A DNA stretch of 23,010 nt from a virus. The stretch is from IMG/VR virus record IMGVR_UViG_3300025896_000191, positions 1-23,010 of that record; one strand, 5' to 3'. This document shows positions 7,177-14,871 of this stretch, in pieces. The position numbers and the translations under genes are program-made. The number at the start of each line of letters is the position of its first letter. Positions within the stretch are counted from its first letter, which is position 1. The notes beneath the pieces are model-generated. The model searched no databases, was not told the origin of the DNA, and saw nothing but the letters and a program-made list of their open reading frames with translations.

Positions 7177-7275
7177 ATGCTCTTAGCTCTCTGGTCCGCT
7201 TATGAGTGGGTTTCTGAAAGTGTATCAGAAGGCGGAAGAAATTATCTTTATTTTCGCAGACGTAGAAAAAGATAG
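7177..7275 (+). CDS. 32-aa peptide with Arg/Lys-rich C-terminus
   Basis: A short ORF starting immediately after the previous stop (TAA-ATG) and ending at TAG 7273-7275. It has a hydrophobic start (MLLALWSAYEWV) and a strongly basic end (YLYFRRRRKR). GGTGG at 7164-7168 could be a Shine-Dalgarno. Short Arg-tailed peptides between a head-fibre-like gene and the capsid gene occur in other podoviruses as far as I recall, but I know of no function. Being adjacent to the previous gene favours translation by coupling. It could also be a chance ORF, as it is only 33 codons; the abrupt basic tail is the main reason to keep it. Confidence 0.5.
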   Translation: MLLALWSAYEWVSESVSEGGRNYLYFRRRRKR

Positions 7276-7304
7276 TTGACTATATTCCTATTGTAGGATA
7301 TTAT
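7276..7304 (+). promoter_or_regulatory. sigma70-type promoter for the capsid unit
   Basis: TTGACT (7276-7281) and TATTAT (7299-7304) are separated by exactly 17 bases. Each hexamer matches the sigma70 consensus at five of six positions. Transcription would start at about 7311, just before a structured leader and 130 bases before the major capsid gene. This is the best promoter in the window and lies immediately after the stop of the 32-aa ORF. Confidence 0.8.
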
Positions 7305-7311
7305 TCACATT

Positions 7312-7334
7312 GCAGGATAAGGTTATCCCCCTGC
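7312..7334 (+). other. leader hairpin 1 of the capsid mRNA
   Basis: GCAGG (7312-7316) can pair with CCTGC (7330-7334), and the inner ATAA with TTAT, leaving a small C bulge. The stem begins almost at the predicted 5' end of the promoter's transcript. A hairpin at the very 5' end would be expected to protect the mRNA from decay; that role is inferred. Confidence 0.5.
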
Positions 7335-7339
7335 GCGAA

Positions 7340-7356
7340 AACGTGACGCTCACGTT
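7340..7356 (+). other. leader hairpin 2, perfect 7-bp inverted repeat
   Basis: AACGTGA (7340-7346), loop CGC, TCACGTT (7350-7356): a perfect inverted repeat in the untranslated leader between the promoter and the capsid gene. No T tract follows, so it is not an intrinsic terminator. It could be an RNA structure that stabilises the message, or a protein-binding site. Confidence 0.55.
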
Positions 7357-7397
7357 AAATGCGTAGGAATTGCCCTCTAATAATTGAGACAAGCGTT

Positions 7398-7436
7398 CCG
7401 TTGAATTTGATTTTATTTTAACTCAAACAACGGAGG
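7398..7436 (+). promoter_or_regulatory. leader hairpin 3 abutting the capsid Shine-Dalgarno
   Basis: CCGTTG (7398-7403) pairs with CAACGG (7428-7433), and TTTGA (7406-7410) with TCAAA (7423-7427), with a two-base bulge and a T-rich 12-base loop. The last two G of the stem are the first two of the GGAGG Shine-Dalgarno (7432-7436), which is five bases from the capsid ATG. It could mildly gate translation or simply place the site next to a stable stem. Confidence 0.5.
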
Positions 7437-7441
7437 CCAAA

Positions 7442-8332
7442 ATGGCTGATATTGAAGCACTACGGATACAGACGTATTCGACTAACCTTGAACTGTTGTT
7501 GCAACAACGCGGTTCACCATTCCGTAACTATTGCCGTAAAGCAAATGCTGCGGGTTCTAAAGCGTATCGTTTTCTGTCTCAAGTAGCGAAAGTTAACGCT
7601 TCTCGCCGTACAGGACCAGCGGAGCCTATTGATAACCAAGCTATGACGCTTGATGGTCGTTGGGTAAATATGCCATTGCCATTCAACTTCAATACAATCG
7701 TTGATGATATTGATTTGCTGCAAACTAACATTCAGCCACAAGGCGCATATGTTACTTCTGCGGTTGAAGGTCTTAATCGTCAAATCACTGACTCTTTCTT
7801 TACCGCTTTTTATGGTACAGCTAAGACTGGTGAAACTGGTAGCACATCAACTACATTTACATCTGGCAACCAAATTGCTGTGACAGTAGGTGCTGGTGCG
7901 GCAACTGGTTTAAACCTTGAGAAACTTCGTGCCGTTAAAAAACTTGCACAACAACAATTTGTTGATTTCAGCTTTGAGCGTCCAGTAATGGCACTTAACG
8001 CTAAAGCACATGATGATTTGTTGGCTCTGACGCAAGTTGTTTCAACAGACTTTAACTCTCGTCCAATTCTTTCAGAAGATGGCGTTGTTAGTTCTTTCCT
8101 CGGTATTGACTTCGTAATGAATGAACAGATTCCAGTTGACTCAAGCGGATACTACCGTTTGCCATTCTGGGTTCCTTCTGGTATCGGTGAAGCAACATGG
8201 TTTGACATCAAGACGGATATTCGTGAGCTTCCAAACTACAAAGGGAAACCAATGTTGATTGAGGCTGAATCATGTATTGAGTACACTCGTCTCGAAGAGA
8301 ACAAGTGTTACGAAGTCAAAGTAACAGCTTAA
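7442..8332 (+). CDS. major capsid protein (HK97-fold, podovirus type)
   Basis: The shell-forming protein, 296 residues. It starts MADIEALRIQTYSTNLELLL and continues with segments I associate with a family of about 300-aa phage capsid proteins (Phage_capsid_2-like): YRFLSQVAKVNASRRTGPAE, then DGRWVNMPLPFNFNTIVDDID, a Gly/Thr-rich loop near 125-155, and a C-terminal GKPMLIEAESCIEYTRLEENK. It is shorter than T7 gp10A (345 aa) and not obviously related to it in sequence. It has its own promoter and structured leader, a strong GGAGG site five bases from the ATG, and uses CGN codons for all 15 arginines (no AGA or AGG), all signs of very high expression. The capsid role is also supported by position after the scaffold and before the tail tubular genes. 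Confidence 0.92.
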   Translation: MADIEALRIQTYSTNLELLLQQRGSPFRNYCRKANAAGSKAYRFLSQVAKVNASRRTGPAEPIDNQAMTLDGRWVNMPLPFNFNTIVDDIDLLQTNIQPQGAYVTSAVEGLNRQITDSFFTAFYGTAKTGETGSTSTTFTSGNQIAVTVGAGAATGLNLEKLRAVKKLAQQQFVDFSFERPVMALNAKAHDDLLALTQVVSTDFNSRPILSEDGVVSSFLGIDFVMNEQIPVDSSGYYRLPFWVPSGIGEATWFDIKTDIRELPNYKGKPMLIEAESCIEYTRLEENKCYEVKVTA

Positions 8333-8344
8333 GGAGAATGAATT

Positions 8345-8839
8345 ATGGCTACAATTTTAGGCACTCATATTACTAACATGGACGCCACTCCATTCAACCG
8401 CGTACTCGCTGTTGAACATGGTGGTATCCAAAAAACAATTTCGTTGACAGAAGAGTTTCCAGTTATGTCTCTTGCTGACGTTGAGATTGTTGCAAAACTT
8501 CCTATTGATGCAGTTTTGCCATCTATCAAGTTGGCAAGCGATGATTTGGGAACTACTGGTACGTTAAATATTGGGTTCTATAAAAAGAACACTGATGGCA
8601 CATACACAGCCGTTTCCGCCGCCGCAATTGCATCGGCAATCAACGTCAACACTGCTGCGGTTGCTTTAACAGAATATCGTTTCTCTGTTAAAGATATTAA
8701 CACAGCAAAACAAAAAGTATGGGAACTTGCTGGTCTTTCAGCTCGCCCCGCTTATTCTGACATGTATGTTGGTGTAGCCGCTGCCGCAGCTACAACTGCC
8801 ATTGGTACTGTTAGTATGTTTATTGATTTTGTTGAATAA
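8345..8839 (+). CDS. putative capsid decoration protein, 164 aa
   Basis: 164 residues, rich in Ala, Val, Thr and Ile and without charged clusters. It begins MATILGTHITNMDATPFNRV and later has SLADVEIVAKLPIDAVLPSIKL, NIGFYKKNTDGTY and a hydrophobic alanine-rich run near the end followed by GTVSMFIDFVE. It follows the capsid gene by 12 bases with an AAGGAG site eight bases from the ATG, and is the last gene before a strong terminator, so it is made from the same abundant mRNA as the capsid protein. A protein encoded this way is expected in high copy number, which fits a decoration or cement protein. No named family recognised; a head completion role is the alternative. Confidence 0.75.
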   Translation: MATILGTHITNMDATPFNRVLAVEHGGIQKTISLTEEFPVMSLADVEIVAKLPIDAVLPSIKLASDDLGTTGTLNIGFYKKNTDGTYTAVSAAAIASAINVNTAAVALTEYRFSVKDINTAKQKVWELAGLSARPAYSDMYVGVAAAAATTAIGTVSMFIDFVE

Positions 8840-8847
8840 ATAAAACT

Positions 8848-8877
8848 ATGGGGGCTAACCATGCCCCCATTTTTTCT
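8848..8877 (+). terminator. intrinsic terminator after the capsid unit
   Basis: ATGGGGGC (8848-8855) and GCCCCCAT (8863-8870) form a perfect 8-bp, GC-rich stem with a seven-base loop, followed directly by TTTTTT then C. It is a textbook rho-independent terminator. It lies 8 bases after the stop of the 164-aa gene and 13 bases before the next start. No promoter is evident between it and the tail genes, so those depend on read-through or on antitermination. Confidence 0.92.
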
Positions 8878-8889
8878 TACAGGTGAGTC

Positions 8890-9450
8890 ATGGCTTCTAA
8901 ATCAGAGATTGCTAATAGAGCTTTGTTAAAACTAGGTCAACCTAGAATTTCTAATATTGAGACAGACCCTTCACCAAATGCTATTGCAATGAATAGCCTT
9001 TTTGATAATGTCCGCGATGAAATCCTGCAATCGTATCCTTGGAATTTTTCTATTAAGCGTGCAAATATTGCCGCAGACGCTGTAACCCCTACATGGGGTT
9101 GGGATAACGCGTTTTCTCTGCCTGTTGATTGCTTGAGAATATTAGAGATAAAAGATGTTGCGGATTATTCCGTAGAAAATAATAAAATACTATGCGATGA
9201 AAATGGCCCTATATATATTAAATATATATACCGAGTAAGTGACACAGCATTATTCCCATCGTTATTTAATGAGTTGTTTTCTATCACATTAGCTATTCAG
9301 GCTAACGAAAAGATTACAAACAATCAGGGATTGCAACAAAATTTATTAATAGAGCGAAAAGATATTTTAGAAAGAGCGTCGTCAACTGATGCTATTGAAA
9401 ACCCACCTGAATTTTTTGAAGATGATGCTTGGTTAGTGTCGAGGTTATAG
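8890..9450 (+). CDS. tail tubular protein A (T7 gp11-type adaptor)
   Basis: The adaptor ring that joins portal to tail nozzle, 186 residues (T7 gp11 196). The N-terminus SEIANRALLKLGQPRISNIE, then RDEILQSYPWNFSIKRA, WGWDNAFSLPVDCLRILEI and the all-helical C-terminal half (ITLAIQANEKITNN) follow the conserved order of this family. AGGTGAG lies just before the ATG. It follows the terminator closely, which suggests that it and all downstream genes are made at lower levels than the capsid unit, in keeping with about 12 copies per virion. Its stop codon is directly followed by the start of tail tubular protein B, its structural partner. Confidence 0.92.
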   Translation: MASKSEIANRALLKLGQPRISNIETDPSPNAIAMNSLFDNVRDEILQSYPWNFSIKRANIAADAVTPTWGWDNAFSLPVDCLRILEIKDVADYSVENNKILCDENGPIYIKYIYRVSDTALFPSLFNELFSITLAIQANEKITNNQGLQQNLLIERKDILERASSTDAIENPPEFFEDDAWLVSRL

Positions 9451-11484
9451 ATGCCAATACAAACATCTTTTAATGCTGGTGAATTTAGCTCCCTAATGGG
9501 GGGTGATGTCGATTTAGATAAGCGTGCGTTTTCCGTTTCTCTGATGGAGAATATGATTGCTCTAAAGCAGGGGCCAGCCGTTACTCGCGGCCCTACAAAT
9601 TTCATCAATGAAGTAAAAGATAGTGATAATAAAACAGCCATTCGTAAGTTTGAGTTTAGCGATACCGATGCAATCCAGATTGAAATTGGTGATTTGTATT
9701 TCAGGTTCTATAAAGAATACGCGCAAATATTAAATGCTGGTACGCCTGTTGAATTAGTCACGCCATACGCACAAGCTGATTTGTTTGATGCTGATGGGGT
9801 GCTATTATTAAACTTCGCGCAATCTGCTGATGTGATGTATATAACACACCCGTCATATCCGATTTATGCGCTTACAAGGGTATCGGATATATCTTGGTCA
9901 TTAACTGAGATTGACTTAGATGATGGGCCATATCTTGACCTTAACGGCACATCAACCACAATAACCCCATCTGGAACTTCTGGTTCTGTAAGTCTAACCG
10001 CATCCGCTGCATTATTTGCCGCCACTGATATTGGTCGTATTGTTCGCGTGTTGCATGGCTCTACATGGGGTTGGGCGACAATTACCGCATACACGAGCAC
10101 AACTGTTGTTACCGCCACCACAGGCTCAAATTTTGGTGCAACAACAGCGTCAGTTTCATGGAGGCTTGGTGTTTATTCTGAGACAACTGGCTATCCGTCC
10201 GCGATTACATTTTTCCAAGATAGGGTTGCTTTGAACGGCTCCACATCAGACCCAGATTTTTATGCGTTATCAAAAACATCTGGTTATTCCCCAACAAAGA
10301 TTTCTTTCCAGCCTACCAATGCGTCTGGCGTTGTTGCTGATGACAATGCTATTACAGGCCGCGTTCCGTCAGGTCAGGTAAATAACATTAGATGGTTGGC
10401 ATCTGATTCTAAAGGTTTGATTATTGGCACAAGCAAAGAAGAGCTCCTTCTTCGTGCTAACTCATTAGGCGATACAATTACCCCGACCAATAAGAACATC
10501 GTTCCATTATCTGCTACTGGTGGGAGTATCATCCCTCCAATTAAAACAATTAATGGCAACGCGTTTATCCAAGAATTTAGACGTAGGGTGTTTGATGTTG
10601 TTTATACTTATGAGGAAGATAGCCTTAAACCAAAAGACCTTACATTAGCCGCCGAGCATATAACTCGCGGACAGATTATTGATGCAAGCTACCAGAAAGA
10701 GCCAGTTAATATTATCTGGTTTGCCAAGGGTAACGGTGAGTTGGTCGGTATGACACATTATCCAGACCAGAAGGTTTATGGCTGGCATCGTCATACTATA
10801 GCTGGAACAGAACCCGCAGTTGAGAGTATTTCAACTATCCCATCCCCAGACGGTCAGCGCGACGATTTATGGATGATTGTGAAGCGCACGATTAACGGGG
10901 TGACTAAGCGGTATGTTGAGTATATGTCTCGTCATTATGAAGATGATATGGAAGTGTACGAGGGGGCGAGATGTGATAGTAGGTTCTCTTATATCGGAGC
11001 ATCAACCTCCACTGTTACTGGATTGTCACACCTTGAGGGGCAAACAGTTAAGGTTATGGTTGATGGTAAGTCTCATCCTGATTTAGTTGTCAGCGGTGGA
11101 GCAATCACATTAGCGAACTCTAGGGTTGGTGAGAACATCCAGATTGGTTTAGGTTATAGATGGAGACTTGTTACAAGAGAAGTTGAAATTAAACTTAAAA
11201 ATGGAGATACAGCTCAAGGTAAAATTAAGCGTGTTAGTGATGTTGTATTGCGCTTATTAAATACACTTGGGTTAGAATACGGAAAATATAATAGCACTTT
11301 GTACGAATACGACTTTAACCAAGGCCAATCTTTTGATGAAACGCCAGCTTTGTTCTCTGGTGATACTGAAACAATAGCATGGCCTGATGGGTCTGACTCC
11401 AATATGCAAATGGAATTTTCCAGTGATAGTGTTTACCCAGCCTGTATAGTCGCACTGATGTATGAAATTACGGTGCAACCATGA
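9451..11484 (+). CDS. tail tubular protein B (T7 gp12-type nozzle)
   Basis: Forms the hexameric nozzle of the short tail below the adaptor ring. 677 residues (T7 gp12 794). The N-terminal block is diagnostic: FNAGEFSSLMGGDVDLDKR, an ENMIALKQGPAVTRGPTNFI segment and RKFEFSDTDAIQIEIGDLYF. An Ala/Thr-rich beta domain follows (about 165-235), then TGYPSAITFFQDRVALNGS, YALSKTSGYSP, RWLASDSKGLIIGTSKEELL and TYEEDSLKPKDLTLAAEHI, the usual order in the beta-propeller-like part. GAGG six bases upstream is the probable ribosome site. Its stop overlaps the next start (ATGA at 11481-11484). Confidence 0.93.
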   Translation: MPIQTSFNAGEFSSLMGGDVDLDKRAFSVSLMENMIALKQGPAVTRGPTNFINEVKDSDNKTAIRKFEFSDTDAIQIEIGDLYFRFYKEYAQILNAGTPVELVTPYAQADLFDADGVLLLNFAQSADVMYITHPSYPIYALTRVSDISWSLTEIDLDDGPYLDLNGTSTTITPSGTSGSVSLTASAALFAATDIGRIVRVLHGSTWGWATITAYTSTTVVTATTGSNFGATTASVSWRLGVYSETTGYPSAITFFQDRVALNGSTSDPDFYALSKTSGYSPTKISFQPTNASGVVADDNAITGRVPSGQVNNIRWLASDSKGLIIGTSKEELLLRANSLGDTITPTNKNIVPLSATGGSIIPPIKTINGNAFIQEFRRRVFDVVYTYEEDSLKPKDLTLAAEHITRGQIIDASYQKEPVNIIWFAKGNGELVGMTHYPDQKVYGWHRHTIAGTEPAVESISTIPSPDGQRDDLWMIVKRTINGVTKRYVEYMSRHYEDDMEVYEGARCDSRFSYIGASTSTVTGLSHLEGQTVKVMVDGKSHPDLVVSGGAITLANSRVGENIQIGLGYRWRLVTREVEIKLKNGDTAQGKIKRVSDVVLRLLNTLGLEYGKYNSTLYEYDFNQGQSFDETPALFSGDTETIAWPDGSDSNMQMEFSSDSVYPACIVALMYEITVQP

Positions 11485-11921
11485 TGGTGAAAGTTCCGTT
11501 CCTGTCAGTCCATCTTGATGATATAGCACTGCAAGCTGGTCAACATGATATGGTGGAATTTTTAGAACAAGATGGATATGCAGAGATGCTTGAGGCAGTA
11601 GAAGGCTCTTACAGTGTGTTTAAGGATGGGGTATTGATGGGGTGCGGCGGGTTGGCAAGTCAGGGTAATGGTCGAGCTTTGGCATGGACACTTATCACAG
11701 CTATGTGCGAAGGTACTGATATGATTGCCGTGACAAAGATAGTGCGAGATGCTATAGTAAATTCAAAGTATAGAAGGATTGAAGCAATCGTCCGTGGTGA
11801 TTTTGAAGCTGGTCATAAATGGATGAGATTGCTTGGTTTTAAACTTGAAACGGAACATGGTATGGCTGGATGGTTTAACGATGGGGAAAAAGGTTATTTA
11901 TATTCGAGGAGTCCAAAATGA
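11481..11921 (+). CDS. GNAT-fold virion/assembly protein (T7 gp13 counterpart)
   Basis: 146 residues, in the position and size of T7 gp13 (138 aa), a protein with an acetyltransferase-like fold linked to assembly of the internal core. The second half reads like a GNAT domain: IVNSKYRRIEAIVRGDFEAG, HKWMRLLGFKLETE and YLYSRSP, the pattern of the last strands and helices with the C-terminal GF-x-x-E turn. The acetyl-CoA binding loop (R/Q-x-x-G-x-G/A) is not visible where expected, so an active enzyme is doubtful. It overlaps the nozzle stop by four bases and the next start by four. I infer a structural or assembly role; a true acetyltransferase acting on a host or virion protein cannot be excluded. 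Confidence 0.8.
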   Translation: MMVKVPFLSVHLDDIALQAGQHDMVEFLEQDGYAEMLEAVEGSYSVFKDGVLMGCGGLASQGNGRALAWTLITAMCEGTDMIAVTKIVRDAIVNSKYRRIEAIVRGDFEAGHKWMRLLGFKLETEHGMAGWFNDGEKGYLYSRSPK

Positions 11922-12397
11922 CGGGTATTGAAACAGCTTTAATAGCTGCTGGTATGTCCGCCAGCACAGCAGCTACGGTTACATCAATTAGCACTCTTGC
12001 CTCCGTTGCCTCTCTCGGCTCTACATTCATTGGTATGCAGGGGCAGAAACAGCAACAAAAAGCAGAAGCAGTTAGCAATAGAACAAACGCCGCTATTGAA
12101 GCTACTAACTCTGCAAATCAAGAGATTGCAACACGCCGTGACCAGTATTTAAGAACTGGTGCAAATGTCGCCGCCGCTGGTGCTGGCGGTGGACAGACTG
12201 GTTCTGCCCTTGATATTCTTGCAGATAACGCCGCGCAGGATGAATTAAATATCATTGGAATTAGAAAAAATGCCGCAATCACACAAGATGTCTATAAATC
12301 AAAAGCATCATCTGCTAAGCAAGCTGGCAAAATGAATACCTACGCTGGCATTTTATCTGGTGGTGTTGACGCTTACAAATTATATAAGGGTATGTAA
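11918..12397 (+). CDS. internal virion protein B-like (T7 gp14 counterpart)
   Basis: 159 residues in the place of T7 gp14 (196 aa), which is ejected into the host outer membrane to begin the DNA conduit. The N-terminal 40 residues are Ala/Thr/Ser/Val-rich and weakly hydrophobic (MTGIETALIAAGMSASTAAT, then ISTLASVASLGSTFIGMQ), fitting membrane insertion. Residues 41-80 are Gln/Ala/Asn-rich and helical. A Gly/Ala stretch (VAAAGAGGGQTGSALDILA) matches the usual SG-rich turn of this family, followed by a long helix ending in YKLYKGM. A GAGGAG site lies six bases before ATG 11918. The TAA overlaps the next ATG by one base. Confidence 0.85.
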   Translation: MTGIETALIAAGMSASTAATVTSISTLASVASLGSTFIGMQGQKQQQKAEAVSNRTNAAIEATNSANQEIATRRDQYLRTGANVAAAGAGGGQTGSALDILADNAAQDELNIIGIRKNAAITQDVYKSKASSAKQAGKMNTYAGILSGGVDAYKLYKGM

Positions 12398-14871
12398 TGC
12401 CAAAGATTGAAACATACGCATCGTCCAATAATCAAATTAATGTCAAAACTCAGGCATCGGATTTTGCTGATACTCGCGGCCTGCAAAATATGCAGAACGC
12501 ATTGGGCGGGTTATCTGAATTATCATCAAGAATAAATGATGAGAAAGAACGCTCGCTTGCTACAAAGGTAGCTAGTGATGCGCGTATTGAATGGGAAAAA
12601 CGTCTTAACGATAGTGTAAATGACCCAGACTTTAATAATAAATATGGTCAGGATGGTGGCAAATACCATGACTCTGTATTGGCTGATTTCACCAAATACC
12701 AAGGCGATGTGGTTTCTAGTAATGGTGGCAATAAATATCTTGATAGCATGATGACATCTTTGCGTGAAGATGTGGCAATGAAGTCTATTAATTACCAATC
12801 TAAATTTGCTGGGAATTATATTAAATCAAATTATGAAACATCATTAGATAATATTGCAAAAATAGCAAAGTATGACCCACAAGCGGCAGATAAAGAGTTG
12901 GAGAATTTTAAAGTATCTGTTGCTGGTAGCTCATTAATAGATGGGATGCAGAAAAATGATATTGTTAAAACAGCGCAATCAAAAGTAGGAATAGCTGCGG
13001 CAACTGGATTTATTGATAGAAACCCAATGGAGCTTTCTAAGATTGTCCACAGCCAAGGAAACGGATTTATAAATAAAGTATCTATGGCAGAAAGTTCTGG
13101 TGACGCTTTAGCAAAAAACCCAAATTCAAGCGCAACTGGCGCTGGACAATTTATACAATCAACATGGCTGTCATTATATAAAGAAAAATATGGCGCATCT
13201 GGAATGAATGATGCTCAGATACTTGAGTTAAGAAAAGACCCTATAAAATCAAAAGAGATGATTGCTTTTTACGCACAAAAAAATACCGCTGTATTAGAAA
13301 AAAATGGCGTTAAAGTCACCGATTCATCTTTGTACCTATCTCATTTCTTGGATGCTGCTGTGGCGGCTAAAGTATTAAAAGCGCCAAGAGACACACCGAT
13401 TAAAGACCTTGTTTCTGCTGATGCGATAGCGTCAAATAAAACTGTGTTACTTAACAGAACAGCAGGTGATGTTATTGATTGGGCTGATAAAAAAATGAAA
13501 GTAGTTACGCCAGCAGAAGTTGACGCATCACTTATTTCATCTTTATTTCCTAGCTTTGATAAACTTACTTCTGACGAACAAGATAATATGGTGAATTACG
13601 CTAATAATAAGACACGCCAATACGCGTCATTAGCGCGTCAAGAATTAAAAACAACCATGACAGATATTAACAATACTGTATCAAATGGCATTATGGTCAA
13701 AAATGATATTTTAGATGGTGTGGCAGATAAAGCATTATCGTATGGGCTTGATGAAGAGTATCAAACTATTGTTGACTTAAAGAAAAATCAATCTGAATTA
13801 AGACAGTTCGTAAATGATACTTCATTGGCGGGGCAAACAACACGCCTTGAATCTCTTAAAACTGAAATGCAAAATGGTGATATTAGTAAATCTGGTTTGT
13901 ATGAGATATTATCTAAAACCTATGAAAATAAACTGGAATCTATTAAGAAAGACCCTTGGGGATATTACTCTGCTACTGGAATAATCACCACGCCGACACC
14001 AGTTACGGATGTTCAATCATTTAAAAATAATGTTAGTGATAGGCTGTCATCAATTAATCTTATTTCCGCGAGAGATGGCGTTGTTATGCCGTTACTTAGC
14101 GCATCTGAAACTTTAGCTTTAAAAGATAATATATCAAGTGGAAACGCTAAACAAGTTGCACAACAATTGACTAATCTATCCCAAGTTATACCAGATGATT
14201 ACAAGCCAACATTTGCATCACAACTATCTAAGACAGACCCAGTATTAGCATCAGCAATGGTATCTGAGCCACAAGTTGCTATTGGTATTTTAAATGGTGA
14301 TAAGATTAAAGATGCCAAGGTTCAGCCGTCACTTATATCAACTGAGGTTAGTAATAAATTGCAAGCTGCCGTTCAATCCGTTGAAAGTTTAAATAGTATT
14401 CAAGCATCAGTTTTTGCTTATTACAAACATTTGTCTTTAACTGATGGTGCTTTGGGAGATTCTACTGTTGACCAGAATAGACTTAATCGTGCCATTAAAG
14501 ATGTTGTTGGAGATGTTCAAGGTTTATCTGTCGGCGGCAACTCATCACAAGTTATTATCCCTAATGGCATGACGGCCTATAATGTTGAGGACGCTTTTAA
14601 TAATTTAGATGATAATGTTTTATCTATGGCTGGTTATTCTGCGCCGTTTGCTGGAGTTAATGCAATAGACCCGCAAGATTTAATTGAGAACGCGACTATA
14701 GTATCTACAGGAAAAGGTCAATACGGGTTTGTATTATCTGGGATTGGTGTGGTTCAAGATAAAGATGGAAAGCCATACTCGGTGGATATAAAAAAAATAT
14801 CAGAAGCTATAGATAAATTGGGCATAAGAAAAGAAAGAAGAATAAATCAAAAAGAAGGAATTTATTACTAA
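12397..14871 (+). CDS. internal virion protein with lytic transglycosylase domain, 824 aa
   Basis: A core protein that probably travels with the DNA and opens the peptidoglycan. Residues about 220-350 form an SLT-type transglycosylase domain: MAESSGDALAKNPNSSATGA then GQF, with Glu232 as the expected catalytic acid in the E-S/G-x-G-like motif, TWLSLYKEKYG after it, and SSLYLSHFLDAAVAAKVLKA as the later domain helix. The flanks (1-215 and 370-824) are charged and mostly helical. In T7 the transglycosylase domain lies at the N-terminus of gp16, whereas gp15 has none. Here it sits inside the gene following the gp14 counterpart, an altered domain layout. One-base overlaps join it to both neighbours. 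Confidence 0.88.
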   Translation: MPKIETYASSNNQINVKTQASDFADTRGLQNMQNALGGLSELSSRINDEKERSLATKVASDARIEWEKRLNDSVNDPDFNNKYGQDGGKYHDSVLADFTKYQGDVVSSNGGNKYLDSMMTSLREDVAMKSINYQSKFAGNYIKSNYETSLDNIAKIAKYDPQAADKELENFKVSVAGSSLIDGMQKNDIVKTAQSKVGIAAATGFIDRNPMELSKIVHSQGNGFINKVSMAESSGDALAKNPNSSATGAGQFIQSTWLSLYKEKYGASGMNDAQILELRKDPIKSKEMIAFYAQKNTAVLEKNGVKVTDSSLYLSHFLDAAVAAKVLKAPRDTPIKDLVSADAIASNKTVLLNRTAGDVIDWADKKMKVVTPAEVDASLISSLFPSFDKLTSDEQDNMVNYANNKTRQYASLARQELKTTMTDINNTVSNGIMVKNDILDGVADKALSYGLDEEYQTIVDLKKNQSELRQFVNDTSLAGQTTRLESLKTEMQNGDISKSGLYEILSKTYENKLESIKKDPWGYYSATGIITTPTPVTDVQSFKNNVSDRLSSINLISARDGVVMPLLSASETLALKDNISSGNAKQVAQQLTNLSQVIPDDYKPTFASQLSKTDPVLASAMVSEPQVAIGILNGDKIKDAKVQPSLISTEVSNKLQAAVQSVESLNSIQASVFAYYKHLSLTDGALGDSTVDQNRLNRAIKDVVGDVQGLSVGGNSSQVIIPNGMTAYNVEDAFNNLDDNVLSMAGYSAPFAGVNAIDPQDLIENATIVSTGKGQYGFVLSGIGVVQDKDGKPYSVDIKKISEAIDKLGIRKERRINQKEGIYY

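Noticed and set aside
7340-7356. The AACGTGA/TCACGTT inverted repeat as an intrinsic terminator for the upstream operon
   Set aside because: No T tract follows, and it lies downstream of the capsid promoter, where termination would cut off the capsid gene.
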